Shown here: piece after piece, positions 34,701-44,039 of the stretch
Numbering within the stretch: position 1 is the first letter of the stretch
Layout of the letters: each line of letters starts with the position of its first letter
Assembly (NCBI GenBank): GCA_036429605.1
Contig: JAVFKD010000004.1
Span: forward strand, 1,240,001 to 1,304,000
From: Cladobotryum mycophilum
Taxonomy: Eukaryota; Ascomycota; Sordariomycetes; Hypocreales; Hypocreaceae
Length of the DNA: 64,000 nt
Reading direction: 5' to 3'
Position numbers and translations under genes: made by a program
The notes under the pieces: generated by a model
Seen by the model: only the letters and a program-made list of their open reading frames with translations
Told to the model about the DNA's origin: nothing
The model's database searches: none

Positions 34701-35699
34701 TTTCTCTCAACCTTGCCAGCACAGCGCATACAGTAGGTAGGGCAAACACAGCGCAGCCGCCAGGGGCCTGTTGTTCCTGTCGCCGCCCTGTATTTCCCCA
34801 TATTTCTCTCTCTCTCTCGACGACTTGTCAAGCGAACCACTCGCCTGCATCTTTGTCCCCCTGCCCTGGATAAAAAACAAATGTCCCCCCCGGATCATGC
34901 TCCGCGACAAGAAAGAAATGATTGGCTATAAGATGGGCAAAAAAAGGGTTATGGAGGGGTGGGGTTTCGAAACTCCAGAGAAAGGCGTCGTGTTTCAAGA
35001 TGCGGGCGCGCTGGACCAATGATACTCGTGCCTTGCAAACGCCCGCCTAGAGAATTGTAAAAGTACGTACTCTTCTATACCCTTGGAAACGCTCTCTTTG
35101 AACGAAACCTTGGAACCCCTCCCCCCATCGACAAAAGGGAAACGGCGTTTGCCATATTCTGGTAGCACTATGGGAGGAGATGCAACAGGGCGAGTGTCAG
35201 GGCAGCCAGTCGTTGGCGTTTGACTCGCTGGCACGAATAGCTAAGGAGTTCCTTGAATCTCCAGCAAGCCCCATTTTACCCGTACCTTTTTCTGTTTTTA
35301 CCTTTTGGTAATTACTTTTTGCTTGCCTTGAGAGTTTGACCTTTTTTAGCCCTCTACCTTTTTGTCCCTTTACCCTTTTGTCCCCTTTTAGCAGCAAGGT
35401 TTTATTGTTCAGGATGACGGGCGGGTTGCCCCATGGTTGTGTAAGGTAGCCGGCTGGACGAATGCATTGGATAGGACATCATGACAGGCGACATGGGGGC
35501 CCGTCGCGGCAACCCATGGATATCCACTGAATGGGCTGGCGCCAGCGAATCTTGCGTTTTGAATCGTACCTAGTACTAACGGTGTATCGATATTGCTACT
35601 TTGTTTACTATTACTATTTTCATAGCATTGTGCTTTTTTGTTTTTTCCTGATACATGGGGATGGGATAATATCATGTGTGTGTATGTGTGTGTGTCGAA
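28730..35699. other. Gene desert with simple repeats
   Basis: Nearly 7 kb in which the many short open frames are low-complexity (poly-Ser/Pro, Arg-rich, Phe runs), occur on both strands over the same bases and show no domain. Simple sequences include (GA)n near 29,990-30,010, T-runs at 30,141-30,163, GAT and CACTG repeats near 30,358-30,395, (GAAA)n near 31,465-31,490, CT runs near 32,045-32,075 and A-runs near 32,500. I see no supported gene. Confidence 0.5.
30358..30395. repeat. (GAT)4 plus (CACTG)5
   Basis: Four GAT units run directly into five perfect copies of the pentanucleotide CACTG (30371-30395). Confidence 0.9.
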
Positions 35700-38600
35700 T
35701 AAGTTTCAAGAGCTTCTATTATTAAACCCCATTGCATTTCCCTTCAAATCGAAACATTTCTCTATATCCTGAATTCTCTTCAATCAACCACTCTTCCTCT
35801 CTCTCTCTCTCTCTCTCCTCCTCCTCCAATACCATTCTTTTATTCTTTTTCACTCACTTTCTCTTATTCCATTAATACTACAATCTTACCTTGTTTTTTT
35901 TTGCCAAGCACGGGTTGCGACTAATTAGGAACCCCCCTTGCTATCCCGCCCTTTTGTGCCCGACTGGAATTTCGGGACGTACTGCAGCGCAGTTTTTAAC
36001 TACCTTGGGAAAGAAAAGAAGAGGTGAACGAAGAAGTAAAAAAAGAGGAAAGAACGGTGTAATCTTTTTCTGGCATTTTTTGCGCAACTCTCTCGTTGGC
36101 CACCACCAAACATCAGCATCCAGCTCAGCATACCACTGTGTGGTGACGACTCAAAAGCCAGCATCCCATCTTTGACCAAAACCGCCGGCCGGGAAAACAC
36201 ACACACAATTCTCTCACGAACTACTATCGACCATCTGTACCTGCATTTGCTGGCTTGCATTCAAATTTCGCCCAATTCGCCCTTTCGTCAACCATCCTCT
36301 GCAATCTCAGATCCCCCCAAAAAGGTGCAGGCCCATCTTTTTTCTCACGCTCTCTCCCTTCTTTAATTCGTGCGGGTGGTTTTATTCGATTCCAAGGCAA
36401 GGCAAGGCACAAAAAAACACGCCCTTTGGATTTTTGTTCGCTCCCAACCCAACAAAACGTCTGAGACTTTTTGTAGTGAAGCGGTGGTTACGCAGGCGGC
36501 AGTACCATCTTGAAGAAAGTCGTTGTCACTCTCTATTTAAACATCTTTGCCGTCCCCCTCTTGTCTTTATCGACAAAAACAGCATCATCATCATCATCAT
36601 CACTACCACATTCATCAAGATTGAAAAGAAACGTCATCCTCTGTTTCTTTCATTATTCTTAATCCTCGTCTTCCGAACTTCGGCATCATCCGGCGCCTCC
36701 CGTCTCACTTCCGTCGCTCCCTGAAGCAACATCCGGCCACCTCGCTAATTCGCCATTTCGCTTCTTTTTCTTCTTCTTCTTTGGCTTACTCGCTTAGAGA
36801 AGAAAAACAAAAACAAACAAAGCTTTGATAATACTTTCCAAGGATTCAGTCATCCCCCTCATCGCACATCGTCCGCGCAAAGTGGAGCGTTGAATCAGGA
36901 TCAAACGGAAGGGTACCGCTTAGACAGCAACAAGCACTTCCGCTGGATCGGAATCACCCCTCAGTCGATCGGACGGCGCCACGTTGGTACATCGCGGAGG
37001 TACTGTTACAGCACTCCGGACTCCTCGGCATCACTGCGACTCACTCTTACGACTCCTCCATCCAATCCATCCATCCCTCCCATCAAACACGAAGCTGTGC
37101 ACTGCAACGACAGTTTGCCATCGTGCCCTCGTATTGCCTTGTACGAAACGTGCACTGACGATATTTAAAATCCGGCCCTTTTCTTTCACAAAGGAAGAAG
37201 AAAAAATTGCTCAACATCCATCTTGTGAAGAAACAAGCAAAAAGGAAAAAGCACCTGACCTCGCAACCCTCCCTGGTTCTACCAAAGTGATTCACATCTC
37301 ATCACACACACTATCAAGGAGTCTCCATCACCATAATCACGTCTCCCTTCAACTTGATTCACCTGACCATCGCACATTGGACAAACAATCTGTATCAATT
37401 TCTTTTTTTTAATTGATCGATTGTCTTGTCTTTGGCTGCCTCATTACGTCCAGCCACCGTCGATTCAAAACCAAGTTTTTTCTCTCCCTCTTCCTTGAGC
37501 AAGAAAACTTCATTCGCGGCCTCTTTGCCACTTTCTCCTCCTGCTTCTTCTACAATCGAAACCAGACTCAACCATTGATTGACTCGCAACGCAAGTGTTG
37601 GGCCACTATCCTGACCTGCTGAAATCGCCCCGGCCCAATCGACATTCGAGGCGTTGACATTCCGGGCCACCCCTGCTGACAGATACGGCCGTTCCAGGTC
37701 TCTCTCTCGTCTTGTCGAGGCGCCAACTCTAAAAAGGTGTCCATTTAGGTACCTCTTTTTTTTTACTACTACATACACAAATCATCCATCCCTGCTGAGC
37801 ATCCCTGTCGGCCTGTCCGCTGGCAATCCAGTTGGCAAAACAGAATCCACTGCCCCCCGCAGAAGCCCAGAAGGCCCGCGCTCTACCAACTCAGAGGGTA
37901 GACAGTTTCCAGGTTACCTCAACAGAGTGTACCGCCACACTTGCTGCGCGTACTCATCGCCTCTGCCCATCCCTGCACTGGTACTTGATTTAGCACCAAC
38001 CGCAACCCACCAGTCGAGTACCACCACACTAGTCGGAGTACATCTCTCCATCGGTAAAGTGACTACGGACAGGTACATTAGAACCGGTCCCTCATTCGCC
38101 TTCACCCGTCGCAAACCCCTGCGTCCTTTTTTTTTTCTTTCCCTCGCTCTCTCTCGCTCACTCAACTCACTGGACCACTCACTGGACCACCCGCCGGGCA
38201 TCCACACACACTCTCTTCCTGCAGGCATCCCCGCCGGCAGACACACAGGCACCTAAGCTGCTGCTAGTCACATCCCTGTGGCGCACTACCACACTACCAC
38301 GCTCCCCAAGCGTCTGGCGTCCCCAAGAAAAAGACACCTGGAACTCAGCCTCGTGCACCCAACGTCACCCACTGACGAAGAGGTCACTGGTTCACTGGTT
38401 CATTTTTCGGTCCCCAGAAAAGAGGCCACATGCTCTGGCTCTTGATTTGAACCTTGACACCTCCTCCACCCAACTTGAATCATTCATTATCACGACACCC
38501 CCTTCACATCCCTTCACACGCCTCTTTTCTCTTCCCCTTGTTGTCTTTAAACTCAATCCCGCGCCTCTCCCTTGCGTTAACCCTTCTTAGTGGGAACGAC

Positions 38601-38811
38601 AGAGAGATCTATCATCTATATATCCCACGACAACCTCCACCTTCCTCCTACCCATTGTCGATTTGACTAATACTCCTCCCCCATCCTCAACATTTTTGGG
38701 TTATATCCACCCACTCTCTTCACACTCATTGTTGAAGAGTATCATCTACAACACACTCTCATCTCACATTCGACTCAAATCATCAACACATCACACACAT
38801 CACAGTCCACC
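35700..38811. other. Pyrimidine-rich upstream/leader region of the cyclin gene
   Basis: About 3.1 kb of strongly strand-biased sequence: C/T-rich on the plus strand with CTCTCT runs (35,797-35,820), CTTCTTCTT and CATCATCAT tracts, CCATCC words and few ATG codons toward the 3' end. The last ~360 bp before the cyclin ATG have no ATG. This is typical of a long, structured fungal 5' leader and promoter. The larger open frames (for example 37,654-38,256) begin with non-ATG codons and are Pro/Ser/Thr-rich, so they are not called. Confidence 0.45.
38430..38450 (+). promoter_or_regulatory. Six-codon upstream ORF in cyclin leader
   Basis: ATG at 38430 opens a frame reading MLWLLI and then TGA. It is the last ATG before the cyclin start 362 bases downstream, so if it is in the mature leader it would be met by scanning ribosomes first. 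Confidence 0.35.
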
Positions 38812-39918
38812 ATGACTTCACGATTCCTCACTATGGACGACCTCAACAAGAGTGCTCTCGAGCAATTCGTCTATCAGCCAGTCAGCCGCGACATGATTTC
38901 TTACCTGGCCCAGGCTGCTCACGATGTCATTGCCTGCGATTCCACACTGATGCCCCCGGAGCCTGCTGTTCAATCTTATCTTCCTCCCACCCCTCCCAGG
39001 AGTCCCTCACCCAGAGTTGTTCGCAGCACCGACGAAGCCCTGCCGACGCTTGAGGAGTTCATCACTCAGCTGGTCGTCTCCTCCAACGTCCAGGTCCCCA
39101 CTCTCATGTCCACTCTGGTCTACCTGAACCGCCTCAAGTCCAAGCTTCAGCCAATGGCACGCGGCCTGCGATGCACCACCCACCGCATCTTCCTTGCTGC
39201 CCTCATCCTGTCTGCCAAGTACCTCAATGACAGCTCACCAAAGAACAAGCACTGGGCCAACTATACTCACATGAACACCGACTTTTACAGCTTCGGCTTC
39301 ACCCGCACCGAGGTCAACCTCATGGAGAAGCAGCTCCTCTTCCTCTTGGAGTGGGAGCTCAGAATCACCGAGCACGACCTTTACCGGGAGCTGGACTCTT
39401 TCCTGGAACCCTTCAGAGTCAAGATTGCCGAGAGACACGCCCGCAAGATGCGCCAGCGCGAGGAGAAGAAGCGCCAGCAGGAGATTTACGCAGCTGCCAC
39501 TCGTTACCCCAGCCCTCCTTCATCCCGAGGACCTTCCCGATCTCGACATGCTAGCCCCGAGCACTACCGCACTGCCAGCAACGGCTCCATCACCCCTCCT
39601 GGACTCGTCTACAGCAGCTCAGCCAGCTCCTACGCCTCTTCCATCTCATCCAGCCGACAGCACTCCCGATCAACCACTCCTCTCGAGTCAGACCCTGAGC
39701 CTTACCTGTATGAGACTACCCAGGGCAGCCTCTACGACTCACCGGTTGAGATTATCATGGAGAAGGACGCTCCCAAGGTGCAGGCACCCAGTGGACGCAT
39801 GCTTCCTTACGAGATCTCCACGGAGCAGTACCAGCAACTCAACGAGAGCGCAACCAAGAAGCGACACCGACGTGGCATGTGGGGTCGACTCCTTGGCGGC
39901 GCTGTCACCGTCCGATAA
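38812..39918 (+). CDS. PCL1-like (Pho85-type) G1/S cyclin
   Basis: Uninterrupted frame of 368 codons from an ATG in good context (CCACCATGACT). The cyclin N-terminal domain occupies about residues 80-205: LEEFITQLVVSSNVQVPTL, TLVYLNRLKSKLQP, TTHRIFLAALILSAKYLNDS, WANYTHMN and LLFLLEWELRI. This is the signature of the Pcl1/Pcl2 group that activates the Pho85/PhoA kinase for polarised growth and cell-cycle entry. A basic/glutamine linker (RKMRQREEKKRQQ) and a Ser/Pro-rich tail with many SP/TP sites follow (residues 220-345), probably phosphorylated and involved in turnover; a basic C-terminus ends the protein. The gene stands alone with unusually long flanks on both sides. An upstream six-codon ORF may tune translation. 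Confidence 0.9.
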   Translation: MTSRFLTMDDLNKSALEQFVYQPVSRDMISYLAQAAHDVIACDSTLMPPEPAVQSYLPPTPPRSPSPRVVRSTDEALPTLEEFITQLVVSSNVQVPTLMSTLVYLNRLKSKLQPMARGLRCTTHRIFLAALILSAKYLNDSSPKNKHWANYTHMNTDFYSFGFTRTEVNLMEKQLLFLLEWELRITEHDLYRELDSFLEPFRVKIAERHARKMRQREEKKRQQEIYAAATRYPSPPSSRGPSRSRHASPEHYRTASNGSITPPGLVYSSSASSYASSISSSRQHSRSTTPLESDPEPYLYETTQGSLYDSPVEIIMEKDAPKVQAPSGRMLPYEISTEQYQQLNESATKKRHRRGMWGRLLGGAVTVR

Positions 39919-39921
39919 ATC

Positions 39922-39950
39922 TCATCATCATCATCATCATCATCATCCAT
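39922..39950. repeat. (CAT)n microsatellite in cyclin 3' UTR
   Basis: About nine CAT units begin a few bases after the cyclin stop codon and would lie in the mRNA 3' end. Confidence 0.85.
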
Positions 39951-41481
39951 CAGCACTAACCACGACAACATCATCACTTATCCATCCTTATCTTCATTAC
40001 TCGGCGTTTTTATTTTGGGCAACTCTTTTATTTTTCCCTATTACGAAACTCCCCTTGTCTTTTTTTAAAAGCATGGCGTTGTGGCTGTTTTCTTTTAGAG
40101 CAAGCTGCATTGGACGGCGCAAACAAACATCCCTCTTATGGCATTTTCCTGGATTATCTACCTTTGGGTCTTTTACTCCGCTGTACATTGATACAAACCG
40201 ACATTTAATATTACTTACACCACACATGGGCGGTGCATACACAGACTATCATTGTGCATAACAAGATTGGATAGGATTCTTTTTTGGGGGGACTTCTTTG
40301 TATTTTTTTTATCTCATTGCATGTTCTTTTGGCTTATATGAGGAGACAAAGGGTCACTTTGTGGCGGGACACTCAAGGTTGGAATCTTTTTTCTCCTCGG
40401 GTATATCTACAGGAGTTGGAAACACACAATCCGGGTTACTTGGGAGTTGGTGGGCTTTTTTCACTTTTTTGGAATTTCGAGAACGCGCTCGTTGCCTAGA
40501 TTGGCCTGATAGTTTTTCATTTGTCGCTTTTTTATTTGTTATGTCAGACATAATCTCCTCTGTTTGAGAGTCTTTGAGAAAGAATATACAGACCCTAGAA
40601 TGGTCTAATTTGCATTGCATAACTTGGTTGCCATGATTGTGAATGAATGAATGAATGAGTGAGTGAGTGAATGTTTGTGAGTTGGTAGGTCTCATGGGAA
40701 TTGATTGGGCTAGGGAAGAGTCATTCACTGGTATGCCTTGTATGCAAGACATGTTATTCCTCGTGCGGTGAGTCATGTGAATATTTTGAGACACAAGCTG
40801 CGATCATGCTCACGGTCAGATTTTCCGAGCCTTTTGGTCCTTTGAGCAGCAAAAAAAAAACGCCGCAAATTGCAGCCTAACAGGAAGAGAGGAAAAAGGT
40901 TACTTTCTATTTAATTTTTTTGTCTTCCATTTACAGTAAAATGCCCGCTTCTCGGTCCGGATCCGGACGGGTCAAGTCGTGAAACCCTTCCCTCAGGGAT
41001 TTTTGATATCCGATGCCCCCGGGGAGGAGCGAACTTGATGCCTTTGGAGGAAGGTGATTATTACAAATAGGACAAAGAAAGGTACCTATAAGAAGGATTA
41101 CCGAGAATGAAGTAATGAGAAGGATTTTTTTATTTAAAAAATGGATTGTGAGATGAAATTGGGCTTTTTGTTTTAATGCACCTTGTCGGGGTTTTCTTTG
41201 TGGTGTTTGCTTATGGCGGTGTTTTTGTTTGTTTGTGTTGTTGTTTGCTTGCTCGTTTGGCTGCCTTGTCTTTTTTTGGTGGTGGTGGTGGTGGTGGTGG
41301 GGGGATGAATTGTGAGAAGGCATACTTTAGTTACGTACTTTACTTGGGGGCATGGGTGAAGATTGATGATTGGGTTGTTGGGGGTCATAAGTGAAGAAGT
41401 CATTACTGCGGTTTTTCATTGTGTATATTACTTGCTCTTTACTCCGTAGGTATTGTCGAATTACAAGGGGAATATATTATA
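39951..41481. other. Intergenic with simple repeats
   Basis: 1.5 kb between the cyclin and the transposon. It contains a GAAT/GAGT tetranucleotide tract (40,641-40,672), an A10 run near 40,850 and a (GGT)n tract (about 41,278-41,300). The TTTGG-rich leftward part is probably cyclin 3' UTR. No gene supported. Confidence 0.45.
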
Positions 41482-41526
41482 ACGTAATCCATAAGCGAGT
41501 GGTACACACAAGCGAGTGGTACACCC
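41482..41526 (+). repeat. Left terminal inverted repeat of the pogo element
   Basis: Begins ACGTAATCC directly after TA. It contains the 15-bp word AAGCGAGTGGTACAC twice, at 41493-41507 and 41510-41524, a 17-bp period that probably gives two transposase contact sites per end. Confidence 0.93.
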
Positions 41527-41580
41527 TTAATAGCCATATCTACCTCTATCACTATACATTAAATTCCTCTACCATCTATT

Positions 41581-43056
41581 ATGGCAACACTTTCAAATGA
41601 GAATAGGATCTCTCTTGCCCTTCAATCTCTTCAAAAAGACCCAAATTTAAGTCTTAGAGCTGTAGCAAAAATCTACAATGTTAGTTGTATGACTCTTAGT
41701 CGGCGTCGCGCTGGTACACCATCAAGATGCGATACAAGAGCCAATTCAATGAATCTTACAAAATCAGAAGAAGAGGCTATAGTTGAGCATATAATTGATC
41801 TATCTGCAAGATCATTTCCTCCTAGATTGCGTGGTGTTGAAGAAATGGCCAATCATCTACTGCGCGTACGCGACGCGCCACCAGTTGGCAAAAACTGGGC
41901 ATCAAACTTCGTTAAACGCCAGCCAAAGCTCCGTACACGCTGGGCTCGCAAATACGACTATCAAAGAGCTCAATGTGAAGATCCAAAGCTTATAAGCAAT
42001 TGGTTTGCACTTGTACGGAATATAAAGGCCAAATATGGGGTCCTTGATGATGATCTCTATAACTTTGATGAGACTGGCTTCATGATGGGTATTATCTTTC
42101 CAGGCATGGTGGTTACGACTTCAGAAGGCCTTAAAAAGACGAAATTATCCCAGCCTGGCAATCGGGAGTGGGCAACTGTAATCCAAGGCGTCAATGCAAT
42201 GGGCTGGGCAATACCACCACTCATTATCCTTGCTGCACAATACCATCTTGAGAATTGGTATCGAGAGTGTAATCTTCCAGCAGATTGGCGTATTGCAACA
42301 ACAGAGAATGGCTGGACTACCAATGAGGTTGGCTTAGATTGGATTAAGCATTTTGATCGTCATACAGCTTCTCGTACAAAAGGGATCTATCGAATGCTTA
42401 TCCTTGATGGCCACGAGAGCCACCACTCAACGGCATTTGAGCTCTATTGCAAGGAGCATAAGATTATTACAGTCTGTATGCCTCCGCATTCCTCGCATAT
42501 CCTTCAGCCATTGGATGTTGGTTGTTTTGGGCCATTGAAGCAGGCATACGGTCGGCAAATTGAGAAGTTAATGCGTATGCATATTACGCACATCAGCAAG
42601 GTTGACTTCCTCTGTGCTTTTCATACGACATTCTTTGCTACAATCAACGAGAAGAATATTACAGGAGGTTTTTCAGGAGCTGGTCTATTACCATTTAATC
42701 CACAGAGGGTTCTTTCGATGCTTGATATAGAATTACGAACATTAACACCTCCAAAAACGCTGCCTAAGCCCGTACAGCCTTGGGTCTCAAAAACACCAAA
42801 AAACGCACACGAGGCTAACTCACAGTCAGAGCATATAAAGAATTGTATTGCCGCTCATCAAGATAGCTCTCCAACTTCAATGTTAAATGCGATTGACCAA
42901 TTTACAAAGGGAGCAACGGCAATTATGCATCAAGTGGCATTTTTACGCGAAGAGGTCTCTGAACTTCGTGCAGCAAATGAGGCATTAAGCAAGCGCCGCA
43001 GAGCAAAAAAACTCGCATACGACTTGGAGGCACATTTACTATTCAAGAAGGAATAG
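41581..43056 (+). CDS. Fot1/pogo transposase (CENP-B HTH + DDE), 491 aa
   Basis: ATG to TAG, no intron. The N-terminus is a helix-turn-helix of the psq type (LSLRAVAKIYNVSCMTLSRR), followed by a CENP-B-like HTH (residues about 60-125, VGKNWASNFVKRQPKLRTR). The DDE core has Asp163 (NFDETGFMMG), Asp276 (LILDGHESHH) and Asp312 (LQPLDVGCFGPLK), a DD35D spacing typical of Fot1/pogo. The catalytic triad is complete. A C-terminal coiled coil (FLREEVSELRAANEAL) ends in KRRRAKK at an A7 run (43005-43011), after which the zero frame reads a short unrelated tail. In the -1 frame the sequence continues as KTRIRLGG, a Glu/Gln-rich helix and a CCHC zinc knuckle (CSKCSKTGHNIRTC) to a TAA at 43191-43193, the expected family C-terminus. 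It may be active for cleavage but lack the knuckle unless frameshifting or a homopolymer miscount is involved. Confidence 0.92.
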   Translation: MATLSNENRISLALQSLQKDPNLSLRAVAKIYNVSCMTLSRRRAGTPSRCDTRANSMNLTKSEEEAIVEHIIDLSARSFPPRLRGVEEMANHLLRVRDAPPVGKNWASNFVKRQPKLRTRWARKYDYQRAQCEDPKLISNWFALVRNIKAKYGVLDDDLYNFDETGFMMGIIFPGMVVTTSEGLKKTKLSQPGNREWATVIQGVNAMGWAIPPLIILAAQYHLENWYRECNLPADWRIATTENGWTTNEVGLDWIKHFDRHTASRTKGIYRMLILDGHESHHSTAFELYCKEHKIITVCMPPHSSHILQPLDVGCFGPLKQAYGRQIEKLMRMHITHISKVDFLCAFHTTFFATINEKNITGGFSGAGLLPFNPQRVLSMLDIELRTLTPPKTLPKPVQPWVSKTPKNAHEANSQSEHIKNCIAAHQDSSPTSMLNAIDQFTKGATAIMHQVAFLREEVSELRAANEALSKRRRAKKLAYDLEAHLLFKKE

Positions 43057-43320
43057 ATCAATTGGATCAAAGGGATATAAATGAGCAACTAGAGCAAGAG
43101 AGACGGCAAGGAGGGTCTGCTCGTACGAAAGCTCCGCGCTGTAGCAAGTGCAGCAAGACTGGCCATAATATACGAACCTGTAAAGAAATTTAAGAAGGTA
43201 AGAAAGGTACATCTTTATCTAATACTATTATAATAATTATTTAATATATTTTTAATAGAAGGGCGTAGAAAAAAGCTACGAAGAGTTGGTTTTATTTTCT
43301 TCTAAATGGTGTACTAGGTG

Positions 43321-43365
43321 GGGTGCACCACTCGCTTGTGTGTACCACTCGCTTATGGATTACGT
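43321..43365 (-). repeat. Right terminal inverted repeat of the pogo element
   Basis: Reverse complement of the left repeat with one difference (GTGGTGCACCC here against GTGGTACACCC on the left), and ends at the TA at 43366-43367. Confidence 0.93.
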
Positions 43366-44008
43366 TATTACTTTATTGACGTCATTGTCCTTGTGCGGGA
43401 TGACTGAATGCGGAGACGTTGTCAGTTTGACAGGCAATATACAATAACCATGATAGTATGCCATTCCATACCAGGTTGTGTCGCATACCATGTCGCATTC
43501 ATTCTATCCCGCAACCGTATTCAAATCACGCCTTCATTTAATACCCCCATCTAATACCCCCATCATCAAAGCACACACCCCTCCCATCAAATATCATCAT
43601 CACAATCATAATCATCCATTCACTGATTCACTGGTTCACCTTGCTGTCTAAATTAATATCCCAAACAGCCCGCATCAAATCTTCCCTCGTGCCCGAGCGA
43701 GCGGGGGGAAAAGAGAGCCGAAAACTGTTTGGTTGCGTACGTGATAGGCTGTGCATTTCTCTCACCCATGGATGTATCTCACCCATCACCCATCATCATC
43801 ATCATTCCTCTCTCTGTGCGTGTAGATGATTTGACAGGAACGCTTAAAAAAAATTGCGCCTCCATTTACGTGATTTCAGCAGGCAAGCCCAAAAAACAAA
43901 AATATAACCAATGTCTCGGCTCCGTCGGTATTGCGTCCTTTTACTTTCTCTGTTCATGCGCGCCGCCATTCTACCTAACCCAGCAAACAGCCCTTCTTCT
44001 CTCCATGT

Positions 44009-44039
<31 letters not shown>

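Larger units (their letters stand above)
41482..43365 (+). mobile_element. Fot1/pogo-type DNA transposon, complete
   Basis: An 1,884-bp element bounded by 45-bp terminal inverted repeats (one mismatch) and flanked on both sides by TA (41480-41481 and 43366-43367), the target-site duplication expected of pogo/Tc1 elements. It carries one long transposase frame and a short 3' segment encoding a zinc knuckle in the -1 frame. The nearly identical repeats suggest a fairly recent insertion. It landed in the intergenic region between the cyclin and the copper ATPase and breaks no recognised gene. Confidence 0.93.

Noticed and set aside
28730..35699. Many 60-150-codon frames on both strands
   Set aside because: They overlap each other, use low-complexity sequence and show no domain or intron pattern.
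37654..38256. 200-codon Pro/Ser/Thr-rich plus frame upstream of the cyclin
   Set aside because: Begins with a non-ATG codon, low complexity, follows the pyrimidine bias of the leader.
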